Source of the DNA: Bordetella parapertussis
GTDB lineage: Bacteria; Pseudomonadota; Gammaproteobacteria; Burkholderiales; Burkholderiaceae_C
DNA: 7,478 nt
Direction: 5' to 3'
Assembly (NCBI GenBank): GCA_945871945.1
Contig: CAMBXY010000070.1
Coordinates: 1 to 7,478, forward strand
The stretch's first letter is position 1. Each line of letters opens with the position of its first letter. The notes under the pieces are model-generated. The model worked only from the letters and a program-made list of their open reading frames with translations. It was not told the DNA's origin and ran no database searches. A program made the position numbers and the translations under genes. Shown here one piece after another: positions 1-5,033 of this stretch.

Positions 1-615
1 GGCGTGATCCGCTACAACGGCCTTGATGGCACAGGCCGCATGGTTTACTCCAAAGGCATGCGTAACCCCGCTGGTATCACCATTGGGCCAAAGGGCGACA
101 TCTGGACAACTGACAACCAAGTTGACGGTTTGGGTGACGACATTCCTCCTGGCGAGTTGAACAAGCTGACCAAGGCAGGCGAACACTTCGGTTTCCCCTT
201 CTACAACGGCAAGTACAAAGTGGCTGGTTCTCCTGCAGCACCTGAACTGAAAGACATGAAAGAGCCAGCTGGCATGATCTATCCTCAAGTCGAGTTCCCT
301 GCTCACCAAGCTCAATTGGGCGTAGCTCACTACACTGGCAAGGCTTTCCCTGCCAAGTACCAAGGCGGTTTGTTTGTGGCTTCCCACGGTTCATGGAATC
401 GTGTTGAAGCCAGCGGTTACCTGATCAACTTCATTCCTGTCAAGGCCGATGGCAATGCAGGACCCTCAGAAGTGTTTGCTGATGGTTTCTTGGACAAGTC
501 CACCAAACGTGCTCTGGGTCGCCCTGTTGACGTGGCCAACTTGCCTGACGGCTCCATCCTGGTGTCTGACGACTACGCTGGCGCGATCTACCGCATCAGC
601 TACACCGGTCAGTAA
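1..615 (+). CDS. PQQ-dependent glucose/sorbosone dehydrogenase-family protein, C-terminal part (5' end outside window)
   Basis: The reading frame is open from the first base, so the visible 204 residues are the C-terminal part of a longer protein; the GTG at 4 is internal, not a start. Family assignment (glucose/sorbosone dehydrogenase, GSDH beta-propeller) rests on the GMRNPAG segment at fragment residues 19-25, which corresponds to the Arg-Asn-Pro segment that contacts PQQ in soluble glucose dehydrogenases. Further support comes from an acidic DGLGDDIPPGELNKL stretch, HFGFPFY, SHGSWNR, and a C-terminal GRPVDVANLPDGSILVSDD blade ending in YRISYTGQ. Members oxidise sugars or aldehydes in the periplasm using PQQ and pass electrons to c-type cytochromes. 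That agrees with the small cytochrome c gene that follows, although a strong terminator lies between them. The substrate cannot be read from the sequence. The fragment ends at TAA 613-615 with no sign of frameshift. Confidence 0.85.
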   Translation, partial: GVIRYNGLDGTGRMVYSKGMRNPAGITIGPKGDIWTTDNQVDGLGDDIPPGELNKLTKAGEHFGFPFYNGKYKVAGSPAAPELKDMKEPAGMIYPQVEFPAHQAQLGVAHYTGKAFPAKYQGGLFVASHGSWNRVEASGYLINFIPVKADGNAGPSEVFADGFLDKSTKRALGRPVDVANLPDGSILVSDDYAGAIYRISYTGQ

Positions 616-627
616 TCTGGTTTAATT

Positions 628-646
628 CACGGGCCCTGTGCCCGTG
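628..646 (+). other. small hairpin in the 3' untranslated region of the dehydrogenase gene
   Basis: CACGGGC (628-634) pairs perfectly with GCCCGTG (640-646) around the 5-nt loop CCTGT. No T-run follows, so it is not a terminator alone. It lies 14 nt upstream of the intrinsic terminator and may protect the transcript end or simply be part of a two-hairpin 3' end. Confidence 0.5.
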
Positions 647-660
647 GTCAGTATCTGTTT

Positions 661-691
661 AGCGGGGTCTCTCACGAGGCCCCGCTTTTTT
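661..691 (+). terminator. Rho-independent terminator after the PQQ dehydrogenase-like gene
   Basis: AGCGGGGTCTC (661-671) pairs with GAGGCCCCGCT (676-686) over 11 positions, with one T-G wobble and a TCAC loop. Six T follow at 686-691. This is a strong GC-rich intrinsic terminator. The next gene's ATG is at 702, only 10 nt past the T-run, leaving no room for a promoter between them. Confidence 0.9.
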
Positions 692-701
692 GCTAATAAA
701 A

Positions 702-1013
702 ATGAAAAAACTTGTGTTTGTATTGGCGCTGTGTGCCTTCAATAGTTTTGCCAACGACGTTGCGGAAGGCCGCGCCAAAGCCGATGCTGCCTGCGCCCTG
801 TGTCATGGAGCGAACGGCATTGCCGGCATGCCCAGCGCTCCCAACCTCGCCGGGCAACAAGCCATTTACCTCAGCGAACAGCTGAAGAACTACCGCAGTG
901 GCAAACGCCACCATGAAGTCATGGGTGTGATTGCCAAATCTTTAACCGACGCAGAGATTGCCAATCTGTCAGCTTGGTACAGCGCCATCAAGGTCACTGT
1001 TGAAGCGCCTTGA
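702..1013 (+). CDS. small periplasmic class I cytochrome c (c553/c4-like)
   Basis: This encodes a 103-residue secreted monoheme cytochrome. Residues 1-17 form a signal peptide (MKK, hydrophobic core, cut after SFA). The heme motif is CALCH at 31-35 (Cys31 and Cys34 thioethers, His35 axial). Downstream features are a PNLAGQ loop at 47-52, YLSEQL at 56-61, a likely axial Met74 in HHEVMG, and a C-terminal helix LTDAEIANLSAWYS; all are typical of cytochrome c553/c4 domains. The ATG at 702 is preferred over an upstream in-frame TTG at 690, because it gives a clean signal peptide and the TTG lies inside the terminator T-run. No convincing Shine-Dalgarno sequence is visible before it. It probably carries electrons from a periplasmic dehydrogenase, plausibly the PQQ enzyme upstream. 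The next gene starts 1 nt after its stop, so the two are probably translated from one message. Confidence 0.9.
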   Translation: MKKLVFVLALCAFNSFANDVAEGRAKADAACALCHGANGIAGMPSAPNLAGQQAIYLSEQLKNYRSGKRHHEVMGVIAKSLTDAEIANLSAWYSAIKVTVEAP

Positions 1014-1014
1014 T

Positions 1015-1347
1015 ATGTTCAAGCGTGTAACCATATCGCTGTGTTTGCTCCTTGTGGCGCAGACACAAGCTGCCACCAGCGCTAGATTTTTAACGGCCGC
1101 TGAAATGCAAGCCAGTCTTCTTTCAGATCAGGAAGAGGTGCGCTTTAACGGCAGAAACTACATCATGGGCGTGGTGGACACGCTGATGCTGACCAAATCG
1201 TCTGCTATTTGTATGCAGGAAAAAACCGAGATTAACCAGATTGCTGATCTGGTGAAATTGCAATTGCAGTTACGCCCCGAACTGATGCGTTACAACGCTG
1301 CTGGGGTGGTTCGCGAAATCATGGTCGCCAACTTCCCTTGCATTTAA
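1015..1347 (+). CDS. secreted small protein with Rap1a/Tai-like fold signature
   Basis: This is a 110-residue protein. The ATG at 1015 begins 1 nt after the cytochrome stop and gives a clear signal peptide (MFKRVTISLCLLLVAQTQA, cleaved near residue 19). A longer in-frame ORF from 958 would lie inside the cytochrome gene and bury the signal peptide, so it is rejected. The mature part shows the pattern of the Rap1a/Tai family: NGRNYIMGVVDTL at 45-57 (G-Y-I-x-G-V-x-D), Cys66, a hydrophobic helix, RPE at 87-89, an alanine-containing helix, and a terminal NFPC with Cys109. Cys66 and Cys109 probably form a disulfide. Known members include type VI secretion amidase immunity proteins in the periplasm, but many homologues sit away from any secretion locus. 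No cognate toxin is visible here, so the role is unknown. The family call is from pattern recognition only. Confidence 0.7.
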   Translation: MFKRVTISLCLLLVAQTQAATSARFLTAAEMQASLLSDQEEVRFNGRNYIMGVVDTLMLTKSSAICMQEKTEINQIADLVKLQLQLRPELMRYNAAGVVREIMVANFPCI

Positions 1348-1357
1348 ATTTTTTGTC

Positions 1358-1600
1358 TTAATCGAGCAAAAACTTTTTCGCTTCTTTCAAAATTTTCAAG
1401 GCTTCGTCTTCTTTGCCTTCTTTGAACAAGCGCTCACCTTCTTCACGCATGGCTTTGGCTTTTTCCAGTTCTGCACCGGTCTTGGTGGTCTTGCCAAAAG
1501 CGTTGTCCACGTATTTCATTTCACAGGGCACGGGGCCTAGGCAATGGGCAAATGCCAAAGAATTCATGGACAACAACAATATTAAACATAATTGCTTCAT
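1358..1600 (-). CDS. hypothetical small secreted protein, charged helical C-terminus
   Basis: This is an 80-residue protein of unrecognised function. The ATG at 1600-1598 is chosen because it gives a signal peptide (MKQLCLILLLSMNSLAFA, cleaved near residue 18) and is preceded by a GGGGTG Shine-Dalgarno-like stretch; an upstream GTG at 1651 would bury the signal peptide. Right after the cleavage site come two cysteines, Cys20 and Cys26 (HCLGPVPCEM), which could form a small disulfide loop. There is no proper lipobox. Residues 43-80 are very rich in Lys and Glu (ELEKAKAMREEGERLFKEGK, then EDEALKILKEAKKFL) and read like one tetratricopeptide-style helical hairpin. It converges on the Rap1a-like gene with a gap of 10 nt and diverges from the gloB-like gene. 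No terminator is evident in the short convergent gap. Confidence 0.7.
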   Translation of the reverse strand: MKQLCLILLLSMNSLAFAHCLGPVPCEMKYVDNAFGKTTKTGAELEKAKAMREEGERLFKEGKEDEALKILKEAKKFLLD

Positions 1601-1694
1601 AATCACCCCGTCAAAACATTGATTCATTTTTAAAAAATCAGTGTAGAACACTTAAATTGACACAGTCTTACAAACCATTTCAAAAGGTCATTCC

Positions 1695-2486
1695 ATGCTG
1701 GTCAAACAAATTTGGACTGCCAACGCCTACCGCAACTTCAACTACCTTGTGGCCTGCCCACAAACCGGTGAGGCCTTGGCCATAGACCCTTTGGACAGCG
1801 CCAAGTGCTTGCAAGCGGCCAAAGACGAGGGCTGGCACATCACCCAAATTTTGAACACCCACGAGCACCACGACCACATAGGTGGCAACCAAGCGGTGGT
1901 TGATGCCACGGGCGCCAAAGTGCTGGCGCACGCCAAAGCCGCGGGTGCCATTCCGGGTGTGTTTCGTGGACTGCTGGCGGGCGACATCATCAAAGTGGGC
2001 AAAACAGTGGAACTCGAAGCCTTGGACACTCCCGGCCACACCTATTGCCATATTTGCTTGCTTGCACATACCGATCAACCCGCTTTGTTTTCAGGCGACA
2101 CCTTGTTCAATGCGGGGGCTGGCAACTGCCACAACGGCGGAAATGTGGACGCGCTGTTTCAAACCTTTGACGAGCAACTGACTCGCTTGCCCAGCAACAC
2201 CTTGATTTACCCCGGCCACGACTACATTGAAAACAATTTGCGCTTCACCTTGAACCGCGAGCCAAACAACTCTGCGGCGCTTGCCTTGCTTGCTCAGGTA
2301 AGCGCTCAAGACATGAACCACGCGTATGTATCCACGCTAAGTGTTGAGCATGAGGTGAATACGTTTTTTCGCCTCGGCAGTCAGCAAGTTGTGGCGGAGT
2401 TGCGAAAAAGTTTCCCCGATTTATCCGACCAGCCTAATGAGCTCACAGTCTTTACCAAGCTGCGCGAATTGCGCAACAGTTGGTAA
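1695..2486 (+). CDS. gloB: hydroxyacylglutathione hydrolase (glyoxalase II)
   Basis: This is a 263-residue metallo-beta-lactamase-fold hydrolase that converts S-lactoylglutathione to D-lactate and glutathione, the second step of methylglyoxal detoxification in the cytoplasm. All seven binuclear metal ligands are visible: H56, H58, D60 and H61 in THEHHDH (55-61), H115 in DTPGHT, D135 in SGDTLF and H175 in YPGHDY. The segment YPGHDYIENNLRFTLNREP (172-190) and the C-terminal helical region with EHEVNTFFR match the glyoxalase II C-terminal domain, which helps separate it from persulfide dioxygenases and other members of the fold. Length is normal (about 250-260). The start is ATG 1695 with AAAAGG at 1682-1687, 7 nt upstream. 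It converges with the GntR gene, leaving 4 nt between stop codons. Other glutathione thioester hydrolases cannot be fully excluded. Confidence 0.9.
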   Translation: MLVKQIWTANAYRNFNYLVACPQTGEALAIDPLDSAKCLQAAKDEGWHITQILNTHEHHDHIGGNQAVVDATGAKVLAHAKAAGAIPGVFRGLLAGDIIKVGKTVELEALDTPGHTYCHICLLAHTDQPALFSGDTLFNAGAGNCHNGGNVDALFQTFDEQLTRLPSNTLIYPGHDYIENNLRFTLNREPNNSAALALLAQVSAQDMNHAYVSTLSVEHEVNTFFRLGSQQVVAELRKSFPDLSDQPNELTVFTKLRELRNSW

Positions 2487-2490
2487 GTAC

Positions 2491-3147
2491 TTAGGGTGTG
2501 TGTATGCGCTCGATGATGAAATTGGCCGCCGCCAATATATGCTCGCGAGCGTGTTTCTCGGCCAAAGCACCATCGCCACTGACGATGTCTTGCAGCATAG
2601 CTTCATGCTGGTCCCAAATATCTCTGGGCTTTTCGTTTCGCATCAGCACCTCGCCCATGACACGCTGGGTGTAGGTCCAATGGGTGTCCATGGCGGGTGC
2701 TACCAGCAAGTTTTCCGACAACGCATACACAAAATGGTGAAACGCCATATCGGCTGCAATCATTTCTTTGACAGAGCCGCTTTGCGCAGCTTTTCGTCCT
2801 TTGCTGATGTAACTGGGGCCCTCACGCTTGGCAGTTTCTGAGTTGTTGAGGGCGGCTTTTCTGAATGCCAAACCCTCAATCACCGCACGAACGTCATACA
2901 TATGTCGAATATGGTCGGGGTCGAGTGGCGCCACGATCAAGCCACGCCCGGGCGCGTCACTTAGTAAGCCTTGGTTGCGCAACAGCAGCAAGGCTTGTTG
3001 CACCGGTTGGCGCGAAACGCCCAGCTCAGTGGCAATTTGCTCTTGAATGATGCGCGTACCTGGGGTGAGCTTGCCAGAAGATATTTCCAGCAATATGGCT
3101 TCGTGCACTTGCTCGACGAGATTGGGTTGTACAGACAAAATTTTCAC
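2491..3147 (-). CDS. GntR family transcriptional regulator, FadR/FCD subfamily
   Basis: This is a 218-residue one-component regulator. The N-terminal winged helix-turn-helix spans about residues 8-74, with GKLTPGTRI at 25-33, the recognition region IATELGVSRQPVQQAL (38-53) and the wing PGRGLIV. The C-terminal FCD ligand domain shows the usual metal-binding set: D133, H137 (AADMAFHH), H181 (DQHEAM) and H203 (REHI). Effectors of this subfamily are often carboxylic acids or CoA esters. The GTG at 3147-3145 is chosen as start because AAAGG (3160-3156) sits 8 nt upstream; the alternative GTG at 3156 overlaps that Shine-Dalgarno sequence. It lies 27 nt downstream of the ThDP lyase gene on the same strand, so the two are probably cotranscribed. 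It likely controls the lyase and the divergent CoA ligase through the palindrome at 4948-4967. Confidence 0.9.
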   Translation of the reverse strand: MKILSVQPNLVEQVHEAILLEISSGKLTPGTRIIQEQIATELGVSRQPVQQALLLLRNQGLLSDAPGRGLIVAPLDPDHIRHMYDVRAVIEGLAFRKAALNNSETAKREGPSYISKGRKAAQSGSVKEMIAADMAFHHFVYALSENLLVAPAMDTHWTYTQRVMGEVLMRNEKPRDIWDQHEAMLQDIVSGDGALAEKHAREHILAAANFIIERIHTP

Positions 3148-3174
3148 AAATGACACCTTTTGTTGTGATCATGC

Positions 3175-4905
3175 TTAACTCGGCGGCGCATCGCGCCATC
3201 GCCGCTCTGCATCATCCCATGCGGTGAGGGCCTGCAAATCGGGCACCCACGCCAGCCCCGATTTTGCGTCAGATGAGGCTGCCTCGGGTGTGACCAGCAC
3301 ATCCAGCAGGGCGGGGCGGTTTTGCAAGGCCATTTGTATGGCTTGGGCCAAGTCTTCTGCGCGTTCCACTCTTTGGGCATGCATGCCAAAGCTTTTGGCC
3401 ATGCCGGCATAGTCAGAAAACTGCAGGCGTGTGCCCACCACTTTGCCGTGCGTCTCTTGCTGGTCGCGTACTTCGATGGCCCAAGAACCGTTGTTGGCCA
3501 CCACAATCAACACAGGCGCTTGGTGGCGAACCGCGGTGTCAATTTCCATGGCGTTAAAACCAAATGCCCCGTCACCCGTGGCAACCACCACGGTGCGGTC
3601 TGGCAGAACCAAACTGGCTGCCACACCAAAAGGCGTGCCCACACCGATACAACCCAAGGAGCCTGGGTCGAGGTAAGTGGTGGCTGGCAAGCCCACGCGG
3701 GTGAAGGATAAAAAGTCTCCGCCATCTGCGACCACCACGCTGTCGGCGGGCAAGGCGTCGCGCAGCGCAGACAGCAAGCGGTTGGGGTGCATCAAGCCGT
3801 CCGAGCCCGCAGGTGCCTGGCGCATGCTTTGCTGCAATTTGTCGGCACGCAGCACATGCTGTTCCCGTAAACCTGCTGCCCACGCACTGTCAGTCGCCGC
3901 TTGACGGCCTCTTCCTGCTGCCACGATGGCCAACAAGGATTGCTTGACGTCGGCCAGCAGTTCCACAGCGCCGCGCCGGTTGTCTCGGAGTTCGGCGGTG
4001 TTGTCGGCAAGACGCAAAAATTGGGCTTGGCCAAACACAGCAGGTGAGCCGAAAGCAAGTTGGAAATCCAATTTACGACCGACAGTGATGACCAGATCTG
4101 CTTGACCCATCACACTGCCGCGCATGGCTGCCACCACCGACGGGTGGTCTTCAGGCACCAAGCCTTTGCTTTCACCGGTATCTAAATACACCGCCCCCAA
4201 CAGGCTGAGCAGTTGTTGCAAAGCAGGCCCCGCTTTTCTGGCGCCCCTGCCCGAGATGAACAAGGGACGCTTGGCATTCCACAGCAAGTCCACCGCTTGG
4301 GCAACATCTTGCGCAGAGGGTGAGCTGATCGGTGCTTCATGTTGGATAAAAAACTCGGGCAACTGCACAGCCTGAGGAACCGCGCTGCGTAAAGTGTCTA
4401 CAGGGAAATCCAGGTAGGCAGGTCCGCTGTCAGCCCCATGTCCCAAAGCACGTGAAACCGCTTCGTTCAACTCTTGCAAAACCAGCGCAGGGTGACGCAC
4501 GCTGCGGGCATAGCGGGTGATGGAGTTAACCATGGCGGTGTGGTCTATGTCTTGCAATCCCCCACGGTTTTCTTGTGCCGTGGGCGATGTACCGGAGAGC
4601 ACCAACACACTGGCACGGGCCACATGCGCATTGGCAATGCCGGTGATGGCGTTGGTGACGCCTGGACCAGCGGTAACCAAGGCCACGCCCAGCCCCCCTG
4701 TGAGTTCGGCCTCGGCGTGCGCCATATAAACAGCGGCGCGTTCATCGCGAACATCAATCAAGCGAATGCCGTGGGCGTCCAAGCGCATCCAAATAGGCAT
4801 GATGTGTCCACCACACAAACCATAAACCCGTTTGACGCCTTGGCTGACCAAAAAACGTGCGATCACGTCGGCCACTGACTGTTCAATCGCAGAAGCTGCT
4901 TGCAT
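3175..4905 (-). CDS. ThDP-dependent lyase, probable short-chain 2-hydroxyacyl-CoA lyase (HACL-like)
   Basis: This is a 576-residue enzyme with the three-domain ThDP fold: pyrimidine-binding domain (about 10-175) with activating Glu55 in VRDERAA and the AGPGVTN loop (79-85), a central domain (about 200-330), and a diphosphate-binding domain with GDG at 444-446 and NN at 471-472. Acetolactate synthase, oxalyl-CoA decarboxylase and 2-hydroxyacyl-CoA lyase share this plan. A lyase role is favoured by GGLQDIDH (115-122) where oxalyl-CoA decarboxylases have a Tyr-Glu pair, by SWAIEV (474-479), whose Ile477-Glu478 match the Ile-Glu pair I recall from the actinobacterial 2-hydroxyisobutyryl-CoA lyase, and by a C-terminal extension SSDAKSGLAWVPDLQ (544-558) followed by an acidic Trp-rich tail, resembling its lid. 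Such enzymes split 2-hydroxyacyl-CoA into formyl-CoA and a carbonyl compound. The start ATG has AAAGGA 5 nt upstream. The divergent acyl-CoA ligase and downstream GntR gene support a CoA-linked catabolic role. Acetolactate synthase-like activity remains possible. Confidence 0.75.
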   Translation of the reverse strand: MQAASAIEQSVADVIARFLVSQGVKRVYGLCGGHIMPIWMRLDAHGIRLIDVRDERAAVYMAHAEAELTGGLGVALVTAGPGVTNAITGIANAHVARASVLVLSGTSPTAQENRGGLQDIDHTAMVNSITRYARSVRHPALVLQELNEAVSRALGHGADSGPAYLDFPVDTLRSAVPQAVQLPEFFIQHEAPISSPSAQDVAQAVDLLWNAKRPLFISGRGARKAGPALQQLLSLLGAVYLDTGESKGLVPEDHPSVVAAMRGSVMGQADLVITVGRKLDFQLAFGSPAVFGQAQFLRLADNTAELRDNRRGAVELLADVKQSLLAIVAAGRGRQAATDSAWAAGLREQHVLRADKLQQSMRQAPAGSDGLMHPNRLLSALRDALPADSVVVADGGDFLSFTRVGLPATTYLDPGSLGCIGVGTPFGVAASLVLPDRTVVVATGDGAFGFNAMEIDTAVRHQAPVLIVVANNGSWAIEVRDQQETHGKVVGTRLQFSDYAGMAKSFGMHAQRVERAEDLAQAIQMALQNRPALLDVLVTPEAASSDAKSGLAWVPDLQALTAWDDAERRWRDAPPS

Positions 4906-4947
4906 AGGGTTCCTTTAAAGGGACAAAATTGAGGGAAAATACTGAAT

Positions 4948-4967
4948 GTATTCTGAATTCAGAATAC
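4948..4967. promoter_or_regulatory. perfect 20-bp palindrome, probable operator of the divergent lyase/ligase promoter region
   Basis: GTATTCTGAATTCAGAATAC is a perfect 20-bp inverted repeat in the 128-bp gap between the divergent lyase (start 4905) and ligase (start 5034) genes. A further AATAC half-site at 4938-4942 forms an additional inverted pair with GTATT 4948-4952. The hexamer CTGAAT recurs at 4942-4947 and 4953-4958, 11 bp apart, about one helical turn. The GTA...TAC ends are compatible with dimeric FadR-type GntR binding. Its position next to candidate -10 boxes on both strands fits repression of both transcripts by the cotranscribed GntR protein. The regulator-site pairing is inferred. 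Confidence 0.65.
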
Positions 4968-4973
4968 TATACT
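4966..4973. promoter_or_regulatory. overlapping candidate -10 boxes of divergent promoters
   Basis: On the + strand TATACT (4968-4973) matches the sigma70 -10 consensus at five of six positions and would start the ligase transcript about 55 nt before its TTG. No good -35 box is visible upstream, where the palindrome lies. On the - strand TATAGT (4971-4966) has a weak TTTAAA -35 candidate at 4993-4988 with a 16-nt spacer, and would start the lyase transcript inside the palindrome. Both are proposals from inspection only. Confidence 0.3.
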
Positions 4974-5033
4974 GTGGACTCGGATTCTTTAAACCACGCG
5001 AAAACCCTAGCAACCATTGAAGGATGAATAACC

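Noticed and set aside
1620..1640. TGATT...AATCA inverted repeat in the divergent gap before gloB
   Set aside because: The arms are 5 bp and the centre is a plain A/T run; this is expected by chance in AT-rich intergenic DNA.
1657..1685. TTGACA at 1657-1662 as -35 box of the gloB-like gene
   Set aside because: The hexamer is perfect, but the position 17 nt later (TCAAAA, 1680-1685) is a poor -10 box and overlaps the Shine-Dalgarno region, so I do not call a promoter.
2389..2841. 150-codon + strand frame spanning the gloB end and the GntR gene
   Set aside because: It crosses the convergent junction, is antisense to the GntR FCD domain and out of frame with gloB; not a real gene.
4474..4878. 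134-codon open frame on the + strand opposite the lyase gene
   Set aside because: It lies wholly antisense to a well-supported enzyme, has no ribosome binding site and resembles no family; it is a shadow of the lyase codon pattern.
3175..4905. Oxalyl-CoA decarboxylase as the identity of the ThDP enzyme
   Set aside because: The domain plan fits, but the Tyr-Glu pair expected in the QGDYEEMDQ-like segment is replaced by GGLQDIDH, and the cofactor motif is GDGAFGFN rather than GDSAFGFS. HACL-like is favoured, though not proved.
4912..4921. CCTTTAAAGG palindrome over the lyase ribosome binding site
   Set aside because: It is only 10 bp with no room for a loop, and is explained by the AAAGGA Shine-Dalgarno sequence plus chance AT bases.
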